64,000 bases of DNA from Aaosphaeria pasadenensis (Eukaryota > Ascomycota > Dothideomycetes > Pleosporales). Positions 1-10,865 of the stretch are shown in pieces (position 1 is the stretch's first letter; every line of letters begins with the position of its first letter). The notes beneath the pieces are model-generated. The model made no database searches. It had not been told where the DNA came from and was given only the letters and a program-made list of their open reading frames with translations. The stretch spans positions 930,001 through 994,000 of the forward strand of contig JAKLMB010000007.1 in assembly GCA_022813625.1 (NCBI GenBank), in the 5' to 3' direction. The position numbers were made by a program, and so were the translations under genes.

Positions 1-1286
1 AGATTTGAAAGTAACAAGAGCCTGGAGTACATGATCATATTGTTGTGTAGAAGGATAGATGAGGCTGTTCAGGGATCACGTGTATGAGGAAGGACACTAG
101 GCAGGGCATAGATAGATCGATCAGGGCTGCCGAGAGAGATCGAGGCATCATCCACCTACCTCGGGAGACCTATCGACAGAGGCAAATATCTACTTATCCT
201 ACCTATTCACCGATTGCGGGTCGTGCCTGTGATGCTCCCTACTACAGAGGCGTATATACGCGATAATATATGCCTTTGTTGTGACGCTCATTGGATTCAT
301 CGTGCGACTGAAAGGTGATTCAAAGATTAATCCTCAGGGTTTGCAGAATTTAGCGAAATGAATAGACTTCGCGATGAAATATGACTACCTACATGTGATA
401 TGAGCCTAGAAGAAGCAACCAATTCCATCGTGCATTTGAAATATACGACATGTAGTCTCGCTATCTCGAAATTATATATAGATATTGGAAAATTCACTGT
501 CCACAGAAAAGGTCACTAATGATTGCTGCATTCGACAGGCGAATCAACTTTACGAGCTTTTATTATACTGCAACCAGAATGAGAAAAGACGATACAGCTA
601 TTTTTGGCCTCTATATGCCAAGTGAACTTCGCTTCATTCGTATGTAAAAGACACCTGAGATCATTTTGCAATCTCTTAGTGTATATGCCTAGGTAAGGTA
701 GTTTACCATGCATCTGTTTGAATTAATTTGGACGGTCTTTCATCAATACGAGCGCGTCCCTTAGATGATCATTCCTTGACGCTTTCATTTGACTTTTTGG
801 GTGCTTAATAAGTGTGCGAAATGTTTTTAATAGTTGCTTCCTCGAACGGAGGCCGGTTACAGCATGAATGTAAGACTTGGGCTTCCGAATACGAAGCTTT
901 AAAAGTCTTTTGACTGATGTTCAAATTGATTCAAGGCAATATCCAGATTCATAAGAGATTATGCTTGTATCACAGGAAGTAATGACTGGGTTCTGAGGCA
1001 ACTCCATGCCTTAATCTCTCACTGACAATGTTGGGGCGATTTCACTTTCACCTGGCGTTCTGCAACCTTTCCCACAAAGCACGCCACTTTCACCAGCGAA
1101 CATTGTACCCCCAACCCTTGCGGCACAGATTCAACAATAATTACCCAGTTCAGGAACATATTTATGAACTTGACTTCACATGTCAACGTTGACTGATCAT
1201 ATGTTGACAAGAGATATACAATACCATCGCTTAGAAAAGCGCGCTCCATATCACCTAAACTACCACCAACGACGGACAACGACAAC
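1..1286. other. No supported gene, left edge
   Basis: AT-rich sequence with only short open frames (up to 89 codons) that have no recognisable domain or splice partners. It may hold the promoter of the orphan gene that follows, but I see no clear motif. Confidence 0.5.
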
Positions 1287-2030
1287 ATGCACGAACCTAC
1301 TATGAGGTTTCCAGAGGATCAGGAAAGAATGAAAGCTGCGGAGGCTCTAATGCTGCTAGCAAGGGAAAGCCGCCATTTAATCAACACCGCGCAAGGTCAT
1401 CATGCTGTACTGCTAACGACCAATACAACAACTGCCCCGGATCTCGCAATGAATTGTTCAACGCTTCCAAGTCATTTCGACTATACTCAAGTTCCAGCAT
1501 ATGCTACGCCAATAAACCCCAAAAAAGAATCATGGGCCGAATCTTCCCAAGAGGCCGATCCTCAGAGACACAAGCGAAACTGGCATGGAAGGACACTCTG
1601 GACAGAAGACGAGATCAGTATTTTATTTGAACGATGGGTATAGGGTTTCACATATCACCGGATTAGTACTGAATCCTTTCCCTATCGTTCTTTAGCATTT
1701 TGCACATTGAAGATAGCCGCATTGAAGAAGGCAGGTAGAATTGTTCATGATGAGCAAGCCGCTCACGGATACATCTTGCTCGATAAAGATTATGGAGTTG
1801 CAGTGATTATGGATTCAAGAAATGTCCAGGGCATTGCCAGTCCTACACAATGCACACCGAGGTTAGATCAAGCCTACGCAAGGAGACATTATCTGGATAC
1901 AATGTGGGCTAGAGCAGAGATCAAAGATCTAGAGAGCGGCAGTTTGGGAATATTTGTTTGCGCCAATAGGTTCTTGTCTAGGACTAGGATGCCGCTCCAT
2001 ATGATTGATTGTACTATTTGTTCACTGTAG
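1287..2030 (+). CDS. Hypothetical protein, two exons (orphan)
   Basis: I do not recognise this gene. Exon 1 (1287-1637) is open from an ATG. A GTATAG donor at 1638 and an AG at 1711-1712 keep the frame into exon 2 (1713-2030), giving about 222 residues. Residues 11-28 look like an alpha-helix rich in Ala, Leu and Arg. The end of exon 1 reads LWTEDEISILFERW, which resembles the start of a SANT/Myb-like DNA-binding helix, but the rest of such a domain is not evident. The nearer AG at 1694-1695 would break the frame, so the junction is a best guess. It could instead be a degenerate remnant. No signal peptide or membrane segment is seen. Confidence 0.33.
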
Positions 2031-2186
2031 CTTGTTATCAATCGACTGCAACTCCAACTCCCCAGCACGGTGAATCAAGGATGATTCACTCACCTCGGTA
2101 GCCATTATCTATACACAGTGCAATACTACAGACACCGTCCACATTCATATCACCCCCTGTATAATTTAACGTCCTACCACACCTGC

Positions 2187-2193
2187 TATATAA
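2187..2193 (+). promoter_or_regulatory. TATA-box-like TATATAA
   Basis: TATATAA lies about 150 nt upstream of the ATG at 2341 and is followed by a pyrimidine-rich leader, as is common in fungal promoters. It supports transcription of the next gene. Confidence 0.4.
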
Positions 2194-2340
2194 GCTCCTT
2201 TCCCATAACATTACATATTTCTGAAACCATCAACTTCAGGATCTTTTCTAACTTCACACTGGCACAACTAAAGCCTACTCCAACCCCACCTTAAGACCAT
2301 AAACGACCCCGCTTGAGATTCCAGGATATTGTCGTTCAGT

Positions 2341-2949
2341 ATGGACTCGTCTAACACGTATACTCCCGAGGAGCTCGAAACCGTCGAGACTCTTAGATCT
2401 TTCAGTCCAGAAGATATTGAAGCCGCCGTAGCCCTCTTGAAGCTCTCACGAGAGGGCACAACACCGACAGACGGTGGTAAAGAGAAATCGAGGGCTTGTC
2501 CACCACAAGCTCAATCAAACATTGGACAAGGGAACGTATGTGCTAGGCCTGCTGATCTTCCTATGAGGGCATCACTTGTACGCACCCCCGGGGGAAATTC
2601 ACACGTCTACCTACCGGGTGATATACCGAGGGTGCGGGGGCCAGTTAAAAACGTTTCACAGTATAATCGTTATCTCTGTGTTGCTGAAAACCATATCATC
2701 GATGTAGTTCTGGCACAGTACGGCCTAACGCGGACAAACGATATCCATGGGCAACCACCTCCAGGCTTCCAGCTAGTCCATCTCAAGGTCGATCTGGAGA
2801 CTGCGAAAAACAATATTGACCAGGCCTTGCTCAAAGAAGCGAACAAGATGCTGGCTGTTAGGGCGGATCTTCAGCGGGCACGGCGTGCCGATCAAAGGGC
2901 AAGGAATGGCCAAACAGAAGGTCGGCAGAACGACAATCCGGAACGATGA
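2341..2949 (+). CDS. Hypothetical protein, single exon (orphan)
   Basis: An intronless frame of 202 residues from the ATG at 2341. I do not recognise the family. The N-terminus is acidic and helical (ETVETLRSFSPEDIEAA around residues 14-30). A Pro/Gly-rich middle follows, and then a charged Arg/Ala/Gln-rich C-terminal helix (about residues 155-190) that could form a coiled coil. No signal peptide, membrane segment or catalytic motif is visible. The upstream TATA-like box and the clean start favour a real gene. It follows another orphan on the same strand; both begin with an Ala/Leu/Arg helix, but they do not otherwise match. Confidence 0.5.
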   Translation: MDSSNTYTPEELETVETLRSFSPEDIEAAVALLKLSREGTTPTDGGKEKSRACPPQAQSNIGQGNVCARPADLPMRASLVRTPGGNSHVYLPGDIPRVRGPVKNVSQYNRYLCVAENHIIDVVLAQYGLTRTNDIHGQPPPGFQLVHLKVDLETAKNNIDQALLKEANKMLAVRADLQRARRADQRARNGQTEGRQNDNPER

Positions 2950-3587
2950 AAATGGCATGTATAAGGGGGCGCTCATTGCTCAACACGTTCCTGCTTTTAC
3001 GGGCCCGATACTAGAAGTCTGTGAAGGAGAATGCGGAAGAAGCGTGTGACTGAACGTTCTTGAAGGATACCATCTGAGTGGAACTCGGAATGAAAGAATC
3101 ATATAGCGAGTAGATTTCATATGTCAATATCTTTATTACACAAAAACATCCTTTTCCAGGAATGCATGTAAGGCAGACAAACTAAAGTCGTAAATTGAAG
3201 CTAGTCTTGAGACGACTCTGCCCCAATGTTGAGTGACCTAAGGTGTTTCCACAGCGTGAAGAATTATCGTATAATTAAGCATCCGAGAGATGCTATTTGA
3301 TCTGGTTGCACTTCCATATGTTGGACGGGGTATTTGAATTCGTTAGATCGTTTCTTTGACAAGGATGACTGCGCGTCATGGACGCGTCTTATCGATAAGA
3401 TGGAGGCAACCACCACCAAGACTTTGTATGGATGCTTCCACAACCACAGCCTGATAACGGTCGTTTTGGCATTATCGCCTTGGGTTTTTGCGACCGACTA
3501 CAACTGCGCAAATGCGCACATCGTATACGCCGTATTTTGTTTCTATCCCTCGAGCCCAGCTTCACATCCCATGCCGTTCCCGTCGTG
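2950..3587. other. Intergenic region and probable WSS1 leader
   Basis: Holds the 3' flank of the orphan gene and the probable promoter and leader of the Wss1-like gene. The WSS1 frame stays open upstream to an ATG at 3432, but residues encoded there are not family-like, so I treat 3432-3587 as leader. Confidence 0.45.
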
Positions 3588-4955
3588 ATGCCCTTAGGTT
3601 TCGAACGTCTCAACGAGCGCTCTCAGCGCCCGAATGCGTTGATCAACTTCATTCGCCCACTCCCAGGGCAGACCGCCCCCACTGCTGAAAAGATTCTCAA
3701 TCGCGTCGCTGCCATATGCTATCCGTTCATGAAAAAACACATGGTACTCGTCCAAGCTCTCGAAGAGTTCCCGTACAACAACGAGTTCGTTGGCCGCAAC
3801 TTTAACGCCGGGGAGGTCATACAACTGGTCCTACGAAATCGACAGGGACAATGGCTCCCCGAACGATGGGTCATGATGGTCATGGTACATGAACTCGCGC
3901 ACTGCAAGCAAATGAATCACTCCAAGGCATTCTGGAAGGTGCGGAATGAATACGCAGAGGACTTGAAAGGTTTATGGCAAAAGGGATATACGGGTGAAGG
4001 GCTGTGGGGAAGAGGTCGGGATCTTGATTCAGGGCGCATACAGTCTGGAAGTACCGACGTGGGCGATGTTCCAGAGCATCTATGCGGCGGAACGTATGGA
4101 CGACGAAGCAAACGAAAGAGAGGCAGAAAGACAAAAGAGAATCTGAGCTATGCAGAAAGAAAGCAGCGCCGTATACTAAAGAAGTTTGGTGCTGGAGGCC
4201 AAGCGTTGGGCGAAGATGAAGATACGAAGGTCAAGCTGGAAGGTGGCGTGGCAAAGAAAGGGAAACCAAGAGTTGCTGGCAGTGCTAGAGGCAGGGAACT
4301 CAGAGCTGCTGCAGCATTGGCAAGATTTGACACCTCGAAGAAGGAAGAAGTCACCATCAAAGAGGAAGAGTTAGACTCGGACACCGATGATGATTATGAG
4401 GATGTAGACGAAGCAGACGCTGCTTTCGATATCGATGGGACGAAGTTGGTCGACAACAAAGGGCGTGCTTTGGTCAAGATTTGTGAAGATGACAATGACA
4501 ACGATGGAGAAGCCAAGAGGGAAATGGAGGAAATCCAAGAAATTGACCTAATCCATGAAAAGCCAACAAAGTTAGAACCACCTCTTCGCTCGAAGCAACA
4601 GCCCCCAGGGGTGAAGTCAAATTCAAAGAAGCCTGTTACACAAATGAAGGAGGAACTGCCTTCTAATGATACTGTTCATCGAAACGAATCACATAAACGT
4701 CGACCGGCATCCTCGAACGCAACTGATTCAAAAGCAAACGCCCGGAGCTCTGTTGCAAGTACACAGGAATGTTCTATCTGCTCACTGGTCAACGAGCCTG
4801 GAACGTTAATTTGTGCTGTTTGTTCTCACGTCCTCAACCCACACCTAGCACCAGATCATTGGAATTGCACACAACGATCATGCAATACCAAATATATCAA
4901 CTCAGGAGACGCTGGTATTTGCGGATTGTGTGGCAGCTCGAGAAGGGGTTCCTAA
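3588..4955 (+). CDS. WSS1: Wss1/SPRTN-like DNA-dependent metalloprotease (WLM domain)
   Basis: Intronless, 455 residues. The family repairs DNA-protein crosslinks in the nucleus by proteolysis of the trapped protein, often under SUMO and Cdc48/p97 control. The WLM domain fills roughly residues 1-150. It carries the zinc motif HELAHCKQMNH with ligands H101, H105 and H111 and catalytic E102. A long charged linker follows (about 170-390, with DSDTDDDYEDVDE and several Lys/Arg clusters). The C-terminus has two Cys4 knuckles of RanBP2 type (C395, C398, C409, C412 and C427, C432, C445, C448). The start at 3588 was chosen because residues from MPLGFERLNER on are family-like; an in-frame ATG at 3432 would add 52 atypical residues. 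Confidence 0.93.
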   Translation: MPLGFERLNERSQRPNALINFIRPLPGQTAPTAEKILNRVAAICYPFMKKHMVLVQALEEFPYNNEFVGRNFNAGEVIQLVLRNRQGQWLPERWVMMVMVHELAHCKQMNHSKAFWKVRNEYAEDLKGLWQKGYTGEGLWGRGRDLDSGRIQSGSTDVGDVPEHLCGGTYGRRSKRKRGRKTKENLSYAERKQRRILKKFGAGGQALGEDEDTKVKLEGGVAKKGKPRVAGSARGRELRAAAALARFDTSKKEEVTIKEEELDSDTDDDYEDVDEADAAFDIDGTKLVDNKGRALVKICEDDNDNDGEAKREMEEIQEIDLIHEKPTKLEPPLRSKQQPPGVKSNSKKPVTQMKEELPSNDTVHRNESHKRRPASSNATDSKANARSSVASTQECSICSLVNEPGTLICAVCSHVLNPHLAPDHWNCTQRSCNTKYINSGDAGICGLCGSSRRGS

Positions 4956-5514
4956 TGCATTCTGCGTCTTCTACTTCTAATTGATACCCTTTGTTTTTTG
5001 TTTTTAACTTTATACGAATCAATACGGTTCTTAGAACGCCGATTGCTCAGACCACAGCACGATATAGTATAACGAGACGAATGCAGTGATGAAAGAGCAC
5101 ACCGATCCTTCACCCGGGGAGAAGAGAAGCTCCAGCCATTCTCTGGTATTCTAGTGAATGAATAGACCCAAAAAAATACGAAGTCATACAGAAGAAAAGG
5201 ATCATTGGCCCGGAATGTTGTAACAATGCATCGGAAAGCGCATGTACCAGAGCTAGATTACTATTGATGTTATAATCCTCTTTGGATAAATGGTCATCCG
5301 AATCGCGTTAGACCAAATGCTCATGGCTTTGCCAAGACTAAACACCGTTTCCGCGCCCAAGCTCTAATAGCTCTCGTGCAACAGAAGCAACCACCACCAA
5401 ACGTCACTCACCTCCGCACATCATCCGTCCGCCACCGAAGTCCACGATCTCAGTATAAATCACCTCCTACTTCTGACTGAGTCTCATAACAGTGTCTACG
5501 GACCATTGGCACCA
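4956..5514. other. Intergenic, no gene seen
   Basis: The WSS1 3' flank and the promoter of the small mitochondrial gene. A GTATAAATCACC stretch at about 5453-5464 could be a TATA element about 60 nt before the next ATG. Confidence 0.4.
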
Positions 5515-6082
5515 ATGGCCTCCCGCGCATTCCTTCCGGCTGTCCGAACAGCTTCCCGCACCTTTACCAATGCTGTCCCTCGAAGGAGCTTCCAGACCAG
5601 CCAGGCTTTGAGGAGCGAGATTGCACCTGTCAGGAAACCGGTTGGCGCTTTCCGTGGAGGGTGAGTACCTACTCCATTGCAGGGGAAAAACATGGTCGCC
5701 TATGGGATAGGCCAAACTGCAGATATTGCGGGCTGGTTATCATCATATGGAATTTGAGCATGGCGTGGACTTTCATGGCGGTATAAATTTGGAACAAAGA
5801 CTGACAAACCTGAGATAGGCTCTTTGGATTCCTTCTCGGTGCGACCACATCTGGCGCAGGCATGTACTACTACGTTGTCGACGAATACAGAGTTTCAAAC
5901 GAGCTTTTGACCGAGGATATCTACGTACGTGGCGCGCTATCCCATTTACTTTCCGGAACATCAATGGTCAGGAAATATTAGCGAAGCATAACTGACAATA
6001 CCAGGCTCTTCAATCCGCGGTCCAAAGGATAGAAGCATACGTCAAGACACTCGAGGAGAAGGTTGACGCGAAGAGGAAGTAA
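5515..6082 (+). CDS. Small mitochondrial membrane protein (three exons)
   Basis: Exons 5515-5660, 5819-5924 and 6005-6082 join in frame to 109 residues. The N-terminal 45 residues are rich in Arg, Ser and Ala with almost no acidic residues (MASRAFLPAVRTASRTF, then RRSFQTSQA), a typical mitochondrial presequence. A single hydrophobic segment (LFGFLLGATTSGAGMYYYVV, about residues 50-69) would span the inner membrane. It is followed by a short helix ending in EEKVDAKRK, a likely coiled coil. I think this is a conserved small fungal protein, but I cannot name it. All introns have GT/AG ends (GTGAGT and GTACGT donors). Confidence 0.8.
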
Positions 6083-6692
6083 GCGGATTGTTGGATGAAA
6101 TGTATTCTGAACAGCGAGCGGACAGTCTGAGACATGACATTGCTTGGAGCGACCTTCCCAGAAAATAGCAGAAAATGTGCGAAAACAAGGAATATCGGGT
6201 GGTTCAATGGGTTTCGTATGTCGACTTATACCAATTCATATTTCACTTTGGATCCACCAATCTAGGAACTTTGGCATTGTACTACCTGCTAACACAACGA
6301 TCTGCTGTCGATTGACGAATGTCGTGTCCCAGCCGAAGAAGAGGAAAACCAAACGGTGGTTGTTGATGGACGGGCCGGTACGCAATTTAGTACCCGCGGC
6401 GAGATCATACGACGAACTGCGCTTTTGTGCTATAATCTCAGAGAACAGCACCTGTTTGATGTCAACACATATACATTCCACCACGAAAGCAACGATTTTG
6501 GTGCGCCTTTACGAAGGCTCTGTTAAGATGGTTGTATTTTAACTTTTGCAATAATATTTACAGGATAAAGATATGTACATGGAACTCGATCGCCAGTCTC
6601 TCTCGGCAGCATTCAAATGAAAGAACCCTTGGGTCCAGAGTTTATTATTTTCGTCGTGGGTTCGCCCCCTTGACACCGTGCTGATGATTTTT
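6083..6692. other. Intergenic between convergent genes
   Basis: The 3' flanks of the mitochondrial-protein gene (+) and the metalloprotease gene (-). Open frames here (6144-6542 + and 6236-6484 -) overlap each other and have no domain or codon signal I trust. Confidence 0.4.
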
Positions 6693-7654
6693 CTACCAGC
6701 CACGAACAGCCTTCAGCTTCCTGTACCAATCACGGAGCATCCAAGCATCAAACTCGGTAACCTCCATGGCGCTGCCGGCCATCATGATGAAGTTAGTCTG
6801 GCCCTGTGGGGTCCAGTCATAGAAGTCTATACAAACATTAGATAAGATGCAGGATACAAAATTCGCGAGGGTACTGTACCAAGGAGTCCAAAGCCATGGC
6901 CCATTTCGTGTTCGAGGATATGAATGTTCTCACTATCGATGTTGTTCAAGAAGTAATCCGGACCGAGCTCCTGTCCCCAGTTGTACCCGAAGCCACCCAT
7001 TTTGCCCTCGAGGCTCTGGTCGAGCCAAAGGCTGATGTCGTAGCGGCTGTCGGCACCGCCGGGGCACTGGCTCAAGTCGCCATCAAGGTGTGCAGCGCGG
7101 TAGCAGCGGACGTCGCACTCGGGAACGCCGTCGGGATCAGTGGTGGTGTAGATGTCAAGGCCAGAGGTATCACCCTCGAGCAGGTTCTTGTTCTTGACTG
7201 CGTAGCCGACGACCTTGACGTTCAGCTTGGTCAGAGGGAATCCTTCGAATCCAACGAGGACGTCGAACCACTTCTGGAGATTGCGCTGCAGAGCTGTGAC
7301 GGTTTTGGCACGAGCAGCCGCAGTGCTCCTTCCGTTGTGGTTCCAGCGGACGCAGTAGTTGATGCTGCCGTTATTGGCCATGAGTTGATCGGTGATCCAG
7401 TTCTTGTCCTGAAGTCCCTGAGGGTTCTCCTGGAGAGTTCGTGCCCAGACCTGGTCGAGTGCGGTGACCATGTTGGAGGGAGGGTTCCATGTAGTAGCCT
7501 TGGGGATCACCGCACGAGATGTCAAGTCGTCACGGGCGAAGACGCTGCGCTCCTCCAAGGAGCAGAAGCGTCGGTCAATCTTTTTGATGGTAGGATGTGC
7601 CAGCGCACCCGTTCCAATTGCCGCGAGGGCGAGAAGAGAATTGATCTTGACCAT
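6693..7654 (-). CDS. Secreted metzincin-like zinc metalloprotease
   Basis: Exon 1 (7654-6880) and exon 2 (6826-6693), joined across a 53-nt intron, give 302 residues. A signal peptide is clear (MVKINSLLALAAIGTGALA), so the product is exported. The zinc motif HEMGHGFGLLD supplies H249, E250, H253 and D259; this is the HExxHxxGxxD form of metzincins, with Asp as third ligand. M273-M274 downstream (IMMAG) is a plausible Met-turn. The intron falls exactly between the Leu258 codon and the third ligand. Fungal homologues are often labelled cellulose-binding or hypothetical, so substrate is unknown. The start at 7654 was preferred to an upstream in-frame non-ATG extension because the signal peptide begins there. 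Confidence 0.82.
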
Positions 7655-8981
7655 GTTGAAGAAGAGAACGAGTGACTTGAAAACGAATGAATGGGAAGAA
7701 AATGGATAAAAGAAGGTAAATGTTAGAGAGTCAATATCAGTCAAAGAGATGGGAACATGTCTATTATATTACTCGAACGGAACAGACTCGTGCATAGTCC
7801 CACCTGTCAGGTCTCAACCCTTCCCTAGGAAAGCGCCCCGATCCAGATCACGATAGAAGCAGCTTAGACAGAAGCTAGCTACCTGTCAGATGGTAAACGA
7901 AATTCATGATGGGGACGAGGGGCGTTGTAATTCCGTCCATGGAACAATCTGCTAGACATGTCAGGTTAGATGTTTCAAGAAGATGAAACTAAATGGTCGC
8001 ATTGGGAGGGTGCGTGCGTCCAGCGCCCCATGAACGGAGCAGATCGCCAGTGCGCATGGGATTTGTTTCCTGGAATTTCTCCGTCTGAACACGACACGAG
8101 GACCATATTTGGCGGTAGTTGCTCCGCTTCCACTTGGAGCCATCATTGTATGAAGGACCGCAGTAGCGGGAGCGCCGGGAAATAGGGAATGGAAGCGAGT
8201 CATAGCAATACGGTATACGGTCTTCTTTTGAGGGTGACTCGAACATAAGTCATGAAAAGTAATCGGATATGAGGACTGTCCAAAATAGAAGTAAACAAAA
8301 CTGGGAGTAAAACATGCTTGGAATTGTACGATGCAATGTTACTGATGTAGCAAATATGACCAAAAATCAAACAAGTCAAAAATTGGGTCTCAGTCAAAAA
8401 TATCGTCAGGTTCGTCTGCTGTGGCTTGCCTGGGGATGATGAACAGATATCTCTTGCATGCCCTTATTTCTATTTACTGTATCTATTGGCATAGTAGTCC
8501 GTAGTCGCATACTGCTACAAGTAGGCAGATGATAACAACGAATTAAGGCAGCTATAATTAAGTAATCGAGTTGGATCAAATTGCCGATGACGAAATACTG
8601 GTTGATTTTGGTGCAACTCAGAATTTGATACGTCCTAACTAGACTGCAGTAGTGATATAATGCACCTTTTATCCTCACAAACTTGACTTGTAGTTACTTT
8701 TCCCACTTGATATCGGCATTGTGATTTCTCTTCTTTCCTATCGTACTCGTTGTGTTGTGCTGCTTCCGGTATCCCAAGATTTGATCGGCTTTTACGAGGT
8801 TCTTTGCCTTCTTGATCGGGTCCACTAGGCGGAGAAAGCTGCCGAGATACTACCTAACGCGCCCTTCGGTGACAATTGTACATTCTTCCTACATCATATT
8901 CTTCTTGTGCGCTTCTAAGGTTGATCCCGTCCCTTAGTCCTGGATCCAGACAAACAGTACACTATTCCCAGAATCTTCAAC
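7655..8981. other. Divergent intergenic region (1.3 kb)
   Basis: Lies between two genes transcribed away from each other (metalloprotease and NmrA-like), so it should hold both promoters. A CT-rich tract around 8720-8740 precedes the + gene. Open frames of up to 90 codons look random. No repeat or RNA gene was seen. Confidence 0.45.
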
Positions 8982-10125
8982 ATGGCGAACGATGGACCGG
9001 ACTCGAAGAAGGTCCTTATCATTGGCGCAACAGGCGTCATTGGCAAGCATATCACTGAGGCTCTCGCTAATGCGATAGCATCCTTTGACGAAGTTGGCAT
9101 ATTCACTTCGCCCAGCACACTCCAGAAGAAAGGCACTCTGATTGGAGAATGGAAGAATTCAGGCGTTCGAGTTCATGTTGGAGATGTAAATTCAGAACGT
9201 GACATTAAACGGGCATATGAAGGTAGGTTTAGCCGATGACCTCACACCTCGCGCTATTGCATCCCGCATTTTCATCCTCACGACCACGCGCAACCACGTT
9301 GCCGACAGCAACTCAAGTTGCGCATGCGCAATGTTACTTCCAAACGGCTGTACTTACTTTTGATCAGGCTACGATACAGTCGTCTCCGCGCTCGGGCGCA
9401 ATGTGATCCTCACGCAGATACAATTGATTGCGCTCGCCGAAGCCTCTTCGACTATTCACACCTTCTACCCCTCCGAATTCGGCACAGACATCGAGTATGG
9501 ACCTTCTTCCGCCACAGAAAAGCCGAACCAGCTCAAGCTGCAAGTGCGCAAGTACATTCGCGACAATGTGAAGAAGCTCAAAGTGACGTACCTGGTCACC
9601 GGGCCATACTCCGACCTCTATATTGGAAAGATGGGCGGCGAGACCAACGCTGCGGGAAGCTTTGACGTGCAGGCGAAAAAGGCCGTACTGCTAGGCACAG
9701 GAGAGGAGAAGGTTTCGTTGACCACAATGGAGGATGTGGGACGCTTGCTTGTTGCAGCGCTTTTGACCCCAACGAGCGATTCCGAGCGTATCCTCAAGGT
9801 CAACTCCTTCACGACAACACCAAAGGAGATTCTTGCCGAATATGAGAAGCAGACAGGAGCTGAGTGGGAAGTGAGCTACACGCCTCTGGACAAGCTGAAG
9901 GAATTGGAAGAGCAAGCTTGGGAGAGAAAGGTCCCTTTTGCAACTGTGTTCACACTGAGGAGGATTTGGACGGAGGGAGGCACGCTGTATGACGAACGGG
10001 ATAATGAGAAGATCGGAAACCCAAGGGTCGAGTCACTTGAGGACCAAGTTAGGTCAGCTGTGAGACAGCAAACAAAACCACCAAACGACAACGGACCCTT
10101 TGCGAGAATCGGTTCCGCGATTTAA
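8982..10125 (+). CDS. NmrA-like / isoflavone-reductase-like NAD(P)-binding protein
   Basis: Exon 1 (8982-9222) and exon 2 (9368-10125) join across a 145-nt intron to give 332 residues. The N-terminal Rossmann motif is KVLIIGATGVIGKH (glycines at 15, 18 and 21), the atypical SDR form. The block HTFYPSEFGTDIEYGP is characteristic of the NmrA/PCBER/isoflavone reductase group. These proteins either reduce small aromatic substrates or act as redox sensors bound to regulators; the sequence does not decide between them. No signal peptide, so probably cytosolic. The neighbours do not suggest a pathway. Confidence 0.88.
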
Positions 10126-10865
10126 GGATCACTCGATCAACGCTGTAGATGGCGCATAGCAACATGATAATCCCATAAAACTCAAGTCCATACTTCATGC
10201 GACAACAGGTTGCATCGGAGCAACGGCATCCTTGGTCTGTACACACTGACACCACCATGCGGTGCTGGATTTACATACAATGCGCCAGAATTATCTACTA
10301 TCAATCAAGTCAATCTGGTTACGCAATCGAAACAAGGCTCAAGGTGGTGTTGTATTGACAAGCAGGGAGTTTCACTATGTCATACTCCTGAGCTAGCGTT
10401 GCTAGTAGTGGATTCATTTTGGCCGACGACGTTTCAAACAAATGGTATTTCAACGGAGACGATTTTTCAAATAAGAAAAACAGCCGAACACCCCGCCTGA
10501 TCTTTATACAACGTTGTAGAACGTTAGACAGCGGACAAAGCCAATTCCGACAATTAGGACCGCCTTGGAATTACTCGCAGGGATGGCTAACCTCGCCGAG
10601 AATAGCTTACTTCTCAGGACAGCAATGATCGATGAGCTTAATTAGGAATCCCTCCTTCTCATCTACCACAAAAGACAATGCTTGCAACTAATTAACCTTC
10701 AAGGGTGATGTCGGTGCTCGTTGAGTACCTGATCTATAGACATGACTCCACTGGCATTCCGGAATATAAAAGCCAAGCTCCCAGCATCTATCTTGTTACT
10801 TGAACACAGTATAACACTAACTACACCGTAACAATCCATACATTTGCCAAACTCCAATCCACACA
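10126..10865. other. Intergenic with TATA box
   Basis: The 3' flank of the NmrA-like gene and the promoter of the small secreted protein. TATAAAA at 10765-10771 is about 95 nt before the next ATG. Confidence 0.45.

Noticed and set aside
6896..7675. A 259-codon plus-strand frame opposite the metalloprotease
   Set aside because: Antisense shadow of a gene with a signal peptide and zinc motif; Ala/Val-rich composition follows from codon bias.
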